DNA from: Prevotella sp.
GTDB lineage: Bacteria > Bacteroidota > Bacteroidia > Bacteroidales > Bacteroidaceae
NCBI GenBank assembly: GCA_020026195.1
Contig: JAHHQW010000041.1
Coordinates: 1-22,321, forward strand
Reading direction: 5' to 3'
Length of the DNA stretch: 22,321 nucleotides
Shown one piece after another: positions 7,936 through 15,887 of this stretch (position 1 is its first letter; every line of letters starts with the position of its first letter). The position numbers and the translations under genes were made by a program. The notes under the pieces were generated by a model. The model was given only the letters and a program-made list of their open reading frames with translations, was not told where the DNA came from and searched no databases.

Positions 7936-8649
7936 TTATTCTCTGTTTCCAAATATTCTTAACAGATACAAGAACATATTGATAAAATCAAGATAAAGTG
8001 TAAGAGCACCCAAAAGGGCTATTTTGTGCGCACCTTCATCCATATCGTCACACATTACAAGCATCTGCTTAATCTTCTGTGTATCATATGCAGTAAGCCC
8101 CACAAAAATAAGAACTCCGACATAATTCAGTATCATAGCTAAGCCGCTGCTCTTCATAAAAATGTTAACAAGACTTGCTATTATCAATCCTATAACACCC
8201 ATTATCAGGAACTTTCCTATAGGAGATAAATCTGTCTTAGTAAAATAGCCTAATAACGACATCGCTCCAAAAGTTCCGGCTGTAATGAAGAAAACGTTAG
8301 CAATAGATGACATTGTATAAACAATGAAAATCGATGATAACGTTACACCTGTAAGAAGCGAATATAGGATAAACATCAGAGTTGCCATCGTAAGAGACAT
8401 ACGGTTTATTGCAGCAGAGAGTGCAATAACAACAGCGAGCTGTGCAATCAACAGCATTATTACTGTTCCTGTGCTCTGGAACATCATATTCAGTAAAGCC
8501 GGATTATTGGCCACACCATAAGCGGTCATTCCGGTAATTACCATTGCAAGAGTCATCCACACGTAAACCTTACGCATTAATTTAGGAAACGCCACCGAAA
8601 AAGAACCTTCTCTTTCTCTTATCATTCTTTCTAATCTTTCTTCTTCCAT
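7936..8649 (-). CDS. Bax inhibitor-1/YccA family integral membrane protein
   Basis: A 237-aa inner-membrane protein. After a charged cytoplasmic N-terminus (MEEERLERMIREREGSF) there are about seven hydrophobic segments, beginning at residues 28-46. The C-terminal segment LYLDFINMFLYLLRIFG is the UPF0005/BI-1 signature found at the end of YccA and BI-1 proteins. Bacterial members include YccA, which modulates the FtsH protease, and BsYetJ, a pH-dependent calcium leak channel. Which role applies here cannot be read from sequence. It is monocistronic, with its own consensus promoter and its own terminator. Confidence 0.9.
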   Translation of the reverse strand: MEEERLERMIREREGSFSVAFPKLMRKVYVWMTLAMVITGMTAYGVANNPALLNMMFQSTGTVIMLLIAQLAVVIALSAAINRMSLTMATLMFILYSLLTGVTLSSIFIVYTMSSIANVFFITAGTFGAMSLLGYFTKTDLSPIGKFLIMGVIGLIIASLVNIFMKSSGLAMILNYVGVLIFVGLTAYDTQKIKQMLVMCDDMDEGAHKIALLGALTLYLDFINMFLYLLRIFGNRE

Positions 8650-8674
8650 ATATTTTTATTGATTAATGTTTTCG

Positions 8675-8705
8675 CAAAGATAGGACAAAAAATTTTATCA
8701 TCAAA
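8675..8705 (-). promoter_or_regulatory. Promoter of the Bax inhibitor-1 family gene
   Basis: TTTG (8705 to 8702) and TATCTTTG (8682 to 8675) on the minus strand are 19 bp apart, an exact match to the Bacteroidetes consensus. The start site would lie about 20 nt before the ATG at 8649. Confidence 0.8.
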
Positions 8706-8871
8706 AATTTCGTATTAATAATTAATTCAGACCACTTATTAAGTAAGAGGAAAATTATTCTACGATAACTTATACATATACTGATACATAAACGTCTTTT
8801 AATATATCAGCATATGTCTAATTTTATGTCTTTATCACTTATATTCACATGAATTATTTAAGTGTATTACC

Positions 8872-8901
8872 AAAAAAGGTGAACAGAGATATCTGTCCAC
8901 C
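8872..8901 (-). terminator. Rho-independent terminator, minus strand
   Basis: GGTGAACAGA (8878-8887) pairs with TCTGTCCACC (8892-8901) with one mismatch, around a GATA tetraloop. On the minus strand the stem is followed by six Ts (complement of 8872-8877). It is about 196 nt beyond the kinase stop codon, which is long for a simple gene terminator. Confidence 0.8.
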
Positions 8902-8957
8902 TGAAATTTGAAAAAAACACTTTCTTTTGTTTGTTTACCAAACTACAATTGTTATTG
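8872..8957 (-). ncRNA. Candidate small RNA of about 85 nt
   Basis: The unit is defined by TATCTTTG on the minus strand (8969 to 8962), an imperfect -33 ATTG 19 bp upstream (8992 to 8989), and a strong terminator (8901 to 8872). The expected start is near 8953-8957. The transcript would have an AU-rich 5' part with a small GUUUG/CAAAC hairpin and end in the terminator stem. It resembles no RNA family I recognise. The same hairpin could instead end the kinase mRNA. Existence is inferred. Confidence 0.35.
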
Positions 8958-8961
8958 AGTG

Positions 8962-8992
8962 CAAAGATAATAATTATTTTTGTACATCCAAT
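8962..8992 (-). promoter_or_regulatory. Candidate promoter of the small RNA
   Basis: The -7 element TATCTTTG is exact on the minus strand (8969 to 8962). The -33 element is ATTG (8992 to 8989) rather than TTTG, with a 19-bp spacer. Confidence 0.4.
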
Positions 8993-9097
8993 AAAATACT
9001 GACAAAAAACAAAGCTATTACTTAAAAAGCTATCCTTTTGACATTTTTTATCTTTATATTATGTCATAATTCTCTTACGACTCAAATATTACCAATA

Positions 9098-10759
9098 TCA
9101 ATACTTAAACGAACTGCCACCTAAGAATTCTCTTAAAAGAGATGTTGGCGGAAGCTGTAGATAAGGCAGAGGTCTTAGATATTTAAGGAATTTGAGCAGA
9201 CGTCGTGCTTCCGAGTATTCAGGAACATTTTCGGGAACTTCTTCAAGTATGGGTTCTGCCTGTGTTTTAATTACTGCAAGTTCAAAAAGCATTGCAGTAT
9301 TGAACATAACGTCAGCATTTTCCTGATAAGGGAATATCCATTTATTCTCTCCTGCTCTTACACTCGGCCAACGACGTATAGTATCAACAGCGCTGCAACC
9401 ACGATATTTATAGTCACGAATAATACGTCGCAGCAGACGATTATCTGTAGTAGGAACATAATTATGAAAGTCTAACAGAATTGTAGTAAGTGCCGACGCA
9501 TATATCTTAAATTTCATGCTGCCATCTATCTGCGCAGTAAGTTCTGGATTTAGCGCATGTATACCTTCCATTATCAGAATACTGTCATCATCAAGTTTAA
9601 GAACATTACCACTCTTCTCACTTTCACCAGTTTGGAAATTATATCTTGGTAATTCAACTTCTTCACCGCGGAACAATGCGGCAAGCTGCTCGTTAAGCAA
9701 AGGAATATTAAGAGCATAAAGACTCTCATAATCGTAATCACCAGTTTCATCACGCGGTGTATTTTCACGATTTACAAAATAATCGTCAAGCGATACTGCT
9801 ACGGGATTCATTCCATTAGCTATTAGTTGCACTGCAAGACGCTTGCTAAACGTAGTTTTTCCACTGGACGAAGGACCAGATATAAGAACTACTTTTGTTC
9901 CCTTACGATTGGCAATCATATCAGCGATGTATGCTATTTTCTTTTCCTGAAGAGCCTCTGAAACATTTATGAGTTCTGTAGAAAGTCCTTTTTCTACGGC
10001 TTCATTAAAATCTCCGACGGTAGATATTCCCAACAGACTCTGCCAGCGATGGTGTTCCTTGAATATTTCGAACATTTTGTCCTGTCGGATAAGTTCTCCC
10101 AATTCATCAGGATTTTCTTTTGTAGGCATACGCAACAGCAGACCATCATAATATTTTTCAAGTCCAAAGAGATAAAGCTGACTCGTGTTCGTAAGCAGTG
10201 CACCATAATAGAAATCCACATATCCGTCAATGTCGTAATATTCTGTATAAAGTTTTCCTGTACATTTCAAGAGTTTAACTTTAGAAAGATATCCTGCTTT
10301 CTGAAACATATCAATAGCCTGTTCCGTCGTACATTCATGACGATGTACAGGTATTGCAGCGTCTATTATTTCCTGCATTCTTGTACGAATTCTGTCAACA
10401 TCTTCTAAAGTAAGCGCCCTTCCAATTCTGACATCACAATAATATCCCTTAGATACCGGTATGTCTATTTTAACAGAGCTTCTGTCAAAGAGTTCGTGAA
10501 CAGCCTTACAGAGCACCATGAACAAGGTACGGGTATATGCACGGACACCCGAAGCCGACGTCATGTCAAGAAATTCTACATCCTTATTGTGATATACCCT
10601 GTAATGCATACCTTCAGCCTTATTATTGACTTTGGCACTTATAGGCCCATGGTTCATTTTAAGATTAAATTGGTCAAAAACTTCAGAAAGTGTACTTCCT
10701 GTTGGTATATCTTTAATAATTTTATTATTTTTGCATCGAATTTGAATCGTTTGCTCCAT
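9098..10759 (-). CDS. Nucleoside (uridine-type) kinase with N-terminal TGS and ThrRS-like domains
   Basis: A 553-aa protein of a type common in Bacteroidetes. Residues 1-65 look like a TGS domain (IPTGSTLSEVFDQF). Residues of about 70-250 resemble the second additional domain of threonyl-tRNA synthetase. From about 285 to 490 there is a phosphoribulokinase/uridine kinase P-loop domain: Walker A GPSSSGKTT from Gly295 with Lys301, then SLDDYFVNRENTPRDETGDYD, then the Walker B-like ILIMEGIHALNP. The kinase domain should phosphorylate uridine or cytidine for pyrimidine salvage; the function of the TGS/ThrRS-like part is not known. The divergent neighbour is a Na+/phosphate symporter. I saw no consensus promoter, only a degenerate TATCTTTA on the minus strand (10832 to 10825). 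Confidence 0.87.
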   Translation of the reverse strand: MEQTIQIRCKNNKIIKDIPTGSTLSEVFDQFNLKMNHGPISAKVNNKAEGMHYRVYHNKDVEFLDMTSASGVRAYTRTLFMVLCKAVHELFDRSSVKIDIPVSKGYYCDVRIGRALTLEDVDRIRTRMQEIIDAAIPVHRHECTTEQAIDMFQKAGYLSKVKLLKCTGKLYTEYYDIDGYVDFYYGALLTNTSQLYLFGLEKYYDGLLLRMPTKENPDELGELIRQDKMFEIFKEHHRWQSLLGISTVGDFNEAVEKGLSTELINVSEALQEKKIAYIADMIANRKGTKVVLISGPSSSGKTTFSKRLAVQLIANGMNPVAVSLDDYFVNRENTPRDETGDYDYESLYALNIPLLNEQLAALFRGEEVELPRYNFQTGESEKSGNVLKLDDDSILIMEGIHALNPELTAQIDGSMKFKIYASALTTILLDFHNYVPTTDNRLLRRIIRDYKYRGCSAVDTIRRWPSVRAGENKWIFPYQENADVMFNTAMLFELAVIKTQAEPILEEVPENVPEYSEARRLLKFLKYLRPLPYLQLPPTSLLREFLGGSSFKY

Positions 10760-10783
10760 ATTATTAAGGTCTTTTAAAATGGT

Positions 10784-10833
10784 TTATCTTTAAATTCCAT
10801 CATAAGGAAAATATATCTTGGTTGTAAAGATAA
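10784..10833. repeat. Inverted repeat in the kinase/symporter divergent region
   Basis: TTATCTTTA (10784-10792) and TAAAGATAA (10825-10833) form perfect 9-bp arms separated by 32 bp, inside the 124-bp gap between two divergent genes. Each arm also resembles a degraded -7 element (TATCTTTA against TATCTTTG) pointing toward one of the two genes. They match the arms of the dyad at the gpmI promoter at nine of ten positions. Confidence 0.4.
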
Positions 10834-10883
10834 TCAAAAAAAGCATAACATGTCAGGCGTATAACATTATTTTAGATAAAAGT

Positions 10884-12608
10884 ATGTCTATTTGGATTTT
10901 TTTCAAACTCATTGGTTCGTTAGCATTACTTATGTACGGCATGAAAACCATGAGCGAGAGTTTGCAGAAAATGGCCGGAAGTCAGCTTCGTCACGTTCTG
11001 CAGGCCATGACTACCAATCGTTTTACAGGAATGCTTACAGGTTCACTTGTAACAGCCTCTGTACAGTCTTCAACAGCCACCACGGTGATGACCGTTTCTT
11101 TCGTAAACGCCGGCCTTCTTACCCTTGCCCAAGCCATCTCTGTAATTATGGGAGCAAACATCGGAACTACGTTTACGGCATGGATCATGAGTGCTGGATT
11201 TTCGTTCAATATAACCGACTTTGTCTGGCCGGCATTCTTCATTGCCATAATTCTGATATACGCGAAAAAGCGTAAGAGCATAGGAGATTTCCTATTTGGT
11301 ATATCGTTTATGTTCCTGGGGCTTGGAACTTTAAAGCAGACAGGTATTGACATGAACCTTGCACATAATCAGGCTGTACTTGACTTTTTCCAATCTTTCG
11401 ACCCCAACAGTTATATAACTACCATAGTATTTCTTATTATAGGCGGTATAATGACGATGTGCGTACAGTCTTCTGCAGCAATTATGGCTATCACAATGAT
11501 TCTGTGCTCCAGCGGAGTTCTTCCTATCTATCAGGGTATAGCACTTGTAATGGGCGAGAACATCGGAACAACAGTAACTTCTAATATTGCTGCACTTACA
11601 GCCAACACACAGGCACGACGTGCTGCTTTTGCCCATATGTTCTTCAATGTGTTCGGCGTAATATGGATTATGTGTGTGTTCCATCCATTTGTCGACGGAG
11701 TATGTTCTCTCGTCGGTTACGACGGAACACTACTCAAGAGTGACCCTGGATTCATGGCAAATGCAGCTAAACTTTCTGTTGTTCTTGCAGCATTCCACAC
11801 ATGCTTTAACGTTGCTAACACCAGCATCCTGATATGGTTCATTCCGCAGATTGAAAAATTTGTATGCAGAGTAATAAAGTCTAAGAAGAAAGATGAAGAA
11901 GACGAATTCCGTCTGCATTTCATCAGCGGTGGTATCCTGGAGACTCCTGAACTTTCAGTACTTGAGGCACAGAAAGAAATTTCTTATTTCGCAAAACGTA
12001 TGCAGAGGATGTTCGGTTTTGTACGCGAACTGCTCACTCTAAAGGACGAAGAGGCTTTCAAAAAGTTATACAAGCGCATAGAAAAATACGAGAACATCAG
12101 TGATAACATGGAAATAGAGATTGCAAAATATCTCGATAACGTCAGCGATTCCCACCTTTCTCCAGATACAAAGGCTTCTATACGTGCTATGTTGCGCGAA
12201 ATTTCCGAACTTGAAAGTATTGGTGACAGTTGCTATAACATTGGACGTACTATTAACAGAAAGCATAAGAGCAACGAGCACTTTACAGAAAAGCAGTACG
12301 AGAACATGCATAAGATGTTCGAACTGGTAGAAGAAAGTCTCACACACATGAACGTTCTTCTTAAAGACGGAAAGGAATCGTTCAGTACAGACGAATCTTT
12401 TAGAACTGAAAATAACATCAACAGTCTGCGCAACGAGTTTAAGACTCAGAACATCAACGACGTAAACAATCATCTGTACAATTATGCTATCGGCACAATG
12501 TACATGGACGTAATCTGTGAATGTGAAAAACTTGGCGACTACGTAATTAATGTCGTAGAGGCAAGAGTCGGAGTCAGAATGAAAGAAGAAGAAAGTAACT
12601 CGTTATAA
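10884..12608 (+). CDS. Na+/phosphate symporter (PNaS family) with C-terminal PhoU-like domain
   Basis: A 574-aa inner-membrane transporter that uses sodium to import inorganic phosphate. The membrane half (about 1-345) contains the duplicated Na_Pi_cotrans unit. The two QSS signatures are visible at SVQSSTATT (Gln61) and CVQSSAAIM (Gln195), each followed by GANIGTT or GENIGTT. Residues of about 370-570 are charged and helical and resemble PhoU, as in many bacterial NptA/YjbB-like proteins. The frame is open back to a TTG at 10818. The ATG at 10884 gives MSIWIFFKLIGSLALLMYGMK, the normal family start, so I chose it. The gene is monocistronic, diverging from the nucleoside kinase and closed by a very strong terminator. 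Confidence 0.88.
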   Translation: MSIWIFFKLIGSLALLMYGMKTMSESLQKMAGSQLRHVLQAMTTNRFTGMLTGSLVTASVQSSTATTVMTVSFVNAGLLTLAQAISVIMGANIGTTFTAWIMSAGFSFNITDFVWPAFFIAIILIYAKKRKSIGDFLFGISFMFLGLGTLKQTGIDMNLAHNQAVLDFFQSFDPNSYITTIVFLIIGGIMTMCVQSSAAIMAITMILCSSGVLPIYQGIALVMGENIGTTVTSNIAALTANTQARRAAFAHMFFNVFGVIWIMCVFHPFVDGVCSLVGYDGTLLKSDPGFMANAAKLSVVLAAFHTCFNVANTSILIWFIPQIEKFVCRVIKSKKKDEEDEFRLHFISGGILETPELSVLEAQKEISYFAKRMQRMFGFVRELLTLKDEEAFKKLYKRIEKYENISDNMEIEIAKYLDNVSDSHLSPDTKASIRAMLREISELESIGDSCYNIGRTINRKHKSNEHFTEKQYENMHKMFELVEESLTHMNVLLKDGKESFSTDESFRTENNINSLRNEFKTQNINDVNNHLYNYAIGTMYMDVICECEKLGDYVINVVEARVGVRMKEEESNSL

Positions 12609-12627
12609 ACAAGCAGTTTATTATAAT

Positions 12628-12667
12628 AAAAAATGAAGGGCATCCCAACGGATGCCCTTCATTTTTT
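12628..12667 (+). terminator. Terminator of the symporter gene
   Basis: A perfect 18-bp stem (12628-12645 against 12650-12667) has the tetraloop CAAC. The GC-rich core AAGGGCATCC is flanked by an A-run and a T-run, so it should also stop transcription on the minus strand. Confidence 0.93.
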
Positions 12668-12936
12668 AATACTACATACTCCTTTACAATTAAAATAGAA
12701 ACAGTATCATTAAAAGTTTTCCCACAAATTGATATATGATATTTCATTATGGATACCAAACAGGCACTTTTAAAAAAGATGATTTTCAATATACTTAAAT
12801 GCCTGACATCATCTCTATAAAATGCAAATTTACCCCAACATAAAGTTTTTACACCACAACACAATATGTAATTATTTCAATTGTAACATATTTACATAAA
12901 ATATGAGTATGTTACCATCCTTTTTCATACATTTAT

Positions 12937-12967
12937 TTTGTATTACGTTATCTTTATGTTACCTTTG
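12937..12967 (+). promoter_or_regulatory. gpmI promoter
   Basis: TTTG (12937-12940) and TACCTTTG (12960-12967) are 19 bp apart, an exact Bacteroidetes consensus. The start site would be near 12973, about 33 nt before the ATG. Confidence 0.82.
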
Positions 12968-12983
12968 CAAGCCTAAAGATAAC
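12947..12983. repeat. 10-bp inverted repeat straddling the gpmI -7 element
   Basis: GTTATCTTTA (12947-12956) and TAAAGATAAC (12974-12983) are perfect complements separated by 17 bp that contain the -7 element. One arm lies in the promoter spacer and the other at the expected transcription start, an arrangement typical of a repressor operator. Confidence 0.45.
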
Positions 12984-13005
12984 ATTCAATAAATATTAGT
13001 TTCTT

Positions 13006-14532
13006 ATGAGAAAGAAAGCATTGCTGATGATCCTCGACGGTTGGGGCATCGGAAAACATGGTAAGGGCGATGTTATCTATAACACACCGACACCTTACCT
13101 CGACTATCTTAACGCAGTTTCAGCACATTCACAGCTTCAAGCATCTGGCGAATTTGTTGGTCTTCCCGACGGTCAGATGGGTAACTCAGAAGTTGGTCAC
13201 CTTAACATTGGTGCAGGACGCGTAGTATATCAGGATCTTGTTAAAATCAATCGCGCATGCAAGGACGGTTCTATTCTTAAGAACCCTGAAATTGTAAACG
13301 CATACTCATACGCTAAGGAGACAGGTAAGCGCCTTCACATCATGGGTCTTACTTCTACCGGTGGCGTTCACTCATCACTCGATCACCTCAAGAAGATGAT
13401 TGAAATTTCTAAAGAATATGGTCTGAAGAACACATTCGTACATTGTTTCATGGATGGTCGTGATACAGACCCGAAGAGCGGTATTAGTTTCGTTAAAGAA
13501 ATCAATGACGTTTGCGAAAAGAACGACGCACACATTGCAAGTGTTATCGGTCGTATCTACGCTATGGACCGTAACCAGCAGTGGGACCGTATTAAAATTG
13601 CTTACGACCTTCTCGTAAAGGGTGAGGGTAAACAGGCTACAGACATGCTCAAGGCTATCGAAGAAAGCTATGAGGATGGTGTAACAGACGAGTTCATCAA
13701 ACCTATCAACAATTCTACAATTGACGGAACAATTCAGGAAGGTGATGTTGTAATCTTCATCAATTTCCGCAACGACCGTGCTCGCGAAATCACAATTGCT
13801 CTTACACAGAAGGACATGACAGACATGGGCATGAAGACTATCCCTGGTCTGCAGTACTACTGTATGACTCCGTACGATGCTTCATTCGAAGGTGTTCACA
13901 TCCTCTTCCCAAAAGAGAATGTAGAAAATACTCTTGGCGAATACATCAGCAGCAAGGGTCTGAAGCAGCTTCACACAGCCGAGACAGAGAAGTATGCTCA
14001 CGTAACATTCTTCTTCAATGGTGGCCGTGAAACTCCTTACGAAGGAGAAAACAGAATTCTTATTCCTTCTCCTGCAGTTGCAACATACGACCTCAAGCCT
14101 GAGATGAGTGCTTACGAAGTAAAGGACAAACTGGTAGCAGCTATTAAGACTGGCGTTTACGATTTCATCGTTGTAAACTTCGCAAATGGTGATATGGTTG
14201 GTCATACAGGTGTATACAATGCTATCGCTAAGGCAGTATCAGCAGTAGACAGCTGTGTTAAGGAAGTAATCGAGACTGTAAAGGCAGAAGGTTACGAAGC
14301 TATCATAATTGCCGACCACGGTAACGCTGATAATGCTTATAATCCTGACGGAACACCTAATACAGCTCACTCACTTAACCCCGTTCCCTTCATCTACGTT
14401 ACAGATAACAATCTTGCAACAGTTAAGGACGGTAAACTTGCTGACGTTGCTCCTTCTATTCTCCACATCATGGGTCTCGAACAGCCCGAGGAGATGACAG
14501 GTGAGAACCTGATTTCAGATAATCTGAACTAA
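13006..14532 (+). CDS. gpmI: 2,3-bisphosphoglycerate-independent phosphoglycerate mutase
   Basis: A 508-aa cytoplasmic glycolytic enzyme that interconverts 3- and 2-phosphoglycerate. It belongs to the alkaline phosphatase superfamily and uses two Mn2+ ions. Visible hallmarks are LMILDGWGIG at the start (metal ligand Asp11), the phosphoserine nucleophile GNSEVGH (Ser61), HCFMDGRDTDP, FINFRNDRAREI and the metal site IIADHGNADN. It ends in MTGENLI, as usual. Length is normal for iPGM (about 505-515 aa). Codon choice is that of a well-expressed gene, similar to korAB. It has its own consensus promoter with an overlapping dyad. A modest hairpin follows, then ung 76 nt downstream, so some read-through into the ung cluster is possible. 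Confidence 0.96.
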   Translation: MRKKALLMILDGWGIGKHGKGDVIYNTPTPYLDYLNAVSAHSQLQASGEFVGLPDGQMGNSEVGHLNIGAGRVVYQDLVKINRACKDGSILKNPEIVNAYSYAKETGKRLHIMGLTSTGGVHSSLDHLKKMIEISKEYGLKNTFVHCFMDGRDTDPKSGISFVKEINDVCEKNDAHIASVIGRIYAMDRNQQWDRIKIAYDLLVKGEGKQATDMLKAIEESYEDGVTDEFIKPINNSTIDGTIQEGDVVIFINFRNDRAREITIALTQKDMTDMGMKTIPGLQYYCMTPYDASFEGVHILFPKENVENTLGEYISSKGLKQLHTAETEKYAHVTFFFNGGRETPYEGENRILIPSPAVATYDLKPEMSAYEVKDKLVAAIKTGVYDFIVVNFANGDMVGHTGVYNAIAKAVSAVDSCVKEVIETVKAEGYEAIIIADHGNADNAYNPDGTPNTAHSLNPVPFIYVTDNNLATVKDGKLADVAPSILHIMGLEQPEEMTGENLISDNLN

Positions 14533-14556
14533 AAAACAAAACATTTATATCTTCAG

Positions 14557-14595
14557 AAGAGTCGGAAGAAACTTTCCGGCTCTTTTGCTTTTTAA
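14557..14595 (+). terminator. Moderate terminator or attenuator after gpmI
   Basis: AAGAGTCGGAA (14557-14567) pairs with TTCCGGCTCTT (14574-14584) through 11 pairs, one of them G-U. The 6-nt loop is followed by TTGCTTTTT. The interrupted T-run suggests partial termination. No separate consensus promoter for ung is visible after it, which supports read-through. Confidence 0.7.
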
Positions 14596-14608
14596 AATTT
14601 AACGGACA

Positions 14609-15271
14609 ATGAACGTAAAGATAGAACCTACATGGAAGAAGGTGCTTACACCTGAATTCGAAAAACCTTATTTTAAGACTCTTACAGACTTTGTAAGAGA
14701 AGAATATTCTAAAGGCATATGCTACCCTCCTGCAGCACAGATATTCAATGCGTTCGATTTATGTCCTTTTGACAAGGTTAAAGTTGTTATAATCGGACAA
14801 GATCCTTACCACGAACCCGGACAGGCGCAGGGACTGTGTTTCTCTGTTAACGACGGTATTACAATACCACCTTCGCTCGTTAACATATACAAAGAAATCA
14901 AAGACGACTTAGGCATCAATCCTCCTTCAACAGGAAATCTCCAGCGCTGGGCTGAACAGGGAGTACTGCTTCTCAACGCAACACTTACCGTCCGCATACA
15001 TCAGGCCGGAAGTCATCAGCGTCGCGGATGGGAAACATTTACAGATGCAGCCATACGTCTGCTCGCAGAACAACGCGAACATATTGTATTTATTCTGTGG
15101 GGAAGTTATGCACAGAGCAAGGCACAGATGATAGACCCGTCTAAGCATCTTATACTTAAGTCCGTTCATCCCTCTCCTCTTTCGGCACACAGAGGATTTT
15201 TCGGTAATCACCACTTTTCGCTAACTAACGACTATCTTGTTAAAAACGGCATGACACCAATCAACTGGTAA
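14609..15271 (+). CDS. ung: Uracil-DNA glycosylase, family 1
   Basis: A 220-aa base-excision repair enzyme that removes uracil from DNA. Family 1 motifs are all present: the water-activating GQDPYHEPGQAQG (Asp65), the uracil-recognition segment LLLNATLTV, and the DNA-intercalation loop HPSPLSAHRGFFG (His187). Length is typical for bacterial Ung. It heads a tight plus-strand run: the next gene starts 4 nt after its stop. No consensus promoter lies directly upstream, so it probably depends on read-through from gpmI or on a weak promoter. Confidence 0.96.
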   Translation: MNVKIEPTWKKVLTPEFEKPYFKTLTDFVREEYSKGICYPPAAQIFNAFDLCPFDKVKVVIIGQDPYHEPGQAQGLCFSVNDGITIPPSLVNIYKEIKDDLGINPPSTGNLQRWAEQGVLLLNATLTVRIHQAGSHQRRGWETFTDAAIRLLAEQREHIVFILWGSYAQSKAQMIDPSKHLILKSVHPSPLSAHRGFFGNHHFSLTNDYLVKNGMTPINW

Positions 15272-15275
15272 ATAC

Positions 15276-15875
15276 ATGAATAAAAGAACACTTCCGATAA
15301 TACAGGTGGGCAATGTATTGTTGTCCCCCGACATCCTTACAGAAAACTTTTGCTGCGACCTTGACGCATGTCACGGTATATGCTGTGTGGAAGGAACTGC
15401 TGGCGCACCAGTAACCCTTGACGAAGTTGCCGAAATAGAGAATCAGCTTGACGATGTATGGGAAGATCTATCAGCATCAGCACAGTCTATAATCGACAAA
15501 CAGGGAGTTGCCTATCTTGACGAAGATTCCGATTTGGTAACAAGCATCGTAAATGGTAAAGACTGCGTATTTACATGCTATGAAGGCGACTGCTGTCTCT
15601 GTGCTCTCGAACGCAAGTTCCGAAGCGGAAAAATTCCATTCTGCAAGCCTATAAGCTGTGCTCTTTATCCCATTCGTGAGAAAGCGCTTACAGGCGGTTT
15701 CATAGGCCTCAACTATAATAGATGGGACGTATGCGCCCCGGCTGTGAAAAAAGGCAACGAGCTTGGTCTGCCCGTATATAAATTTTTAAAAGAACCACTT
15801 AGCCGTCGTTTCGGCAAAGAATGGTATAGTGAACTTGAAGAGGCTGCAGAAGCCGTACTTAACGCGGACATATAA
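15276..15875 (+). CDS. DUF3109 family cysteine-rich protein
   Basis: A 199-aa cytoplasmic protein of unknown function. It has 13 cysteines in an ordered pattern: C26, C27, C32, C36, C37 in the first 40 residues (FCCDLDACHGICCVEG), then C97, C101, C106, C107, C109, C123, C128 and C153. The spacing recalls YkgJ-type zinc- or iron-chelating domains, so it probably binds a metal or Fe-S cluster. There is no signal peptide or membrane segment. It starts 4 nt after ung and is followed 12 nt later by the DUF4186 gene, so all three are likely cotranscribed. DUF3109 is widespread in Bacteroidetes; I know of no assigned activity. Metal binding is an inference from the cysteines. Confidence 0.85.
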   Translation: MNKRTLPIIQVGNVLLSPDILTENFCCDLDACHGICCVEGTAGAPVTLDEVAEIENQLDDVWEDLSASAQSIIDKQGVAYLDEDSDLVTSIVNGKDCVFTCYEGDCCLCALERKFRSGKIPFCKPISCALYPIREKALTGGFIGLNYNRWDVCAPAVKKGNELGLPVYKFLKEPLSRRFGKEWYSELEEAAEAVLNADI

Positions 15876-15887
15876 TTCTGTCTGCTT

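Larger units (their letters stand above)
8706..9097. other. Intergenic region with a terminator-like hairpin and a possible small RNA
   Basis: No credible protein-coding frame is present. The left part (8706-8865) is plain AT-rich DNA. The right part carries a minus-strand terminator hairpin (8872-8901) and a minus-strand promoter match (8962-8992), both between the stop of the nucleoside kinase and the promoter of the Bax inhibitor-1 family gene. Either the kinase has a 3' untranslated region of about 220 nt, or a small RNA is encoded here. Confidence 0.6.
12609..13005. other. Intergenic region between symporter gene and gpmI
   Basis: It holds the symporter terminator (12628-12667), about 270 bp of AT-rich DNA without a convincing gene, and the gpmI promoter with its dyad. 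A 23-codon plus-strand frame at 12749-12820 (starting MDTKQALLKK) has no ribosome-binding site or promoter. A 96-codon minus-strand frame crosses the terminator hairpin. I call neither. Confidence 0.6.

Noticed and set aside
8975..8982. Plus-strand TATTTTTG as a promoter for a divergent transcript
   Set aside because: The nearest -33-like bases are 23 bp away, and no plus-strand terminator or gene follows.
12749..12820. 23-codon frame beginning MDTKQALLKK
   Set aside because: It is a plausible small peptide by composition, but it has no promoter or ribosome-binding signal and nothing to support conservation.
12574..12864. 96-codon minus-strand frame after the symporter gene
   Set aside because: It runs through the terminator hairpin and into the end of the symporter gene in antisense, so it is a chance frame.
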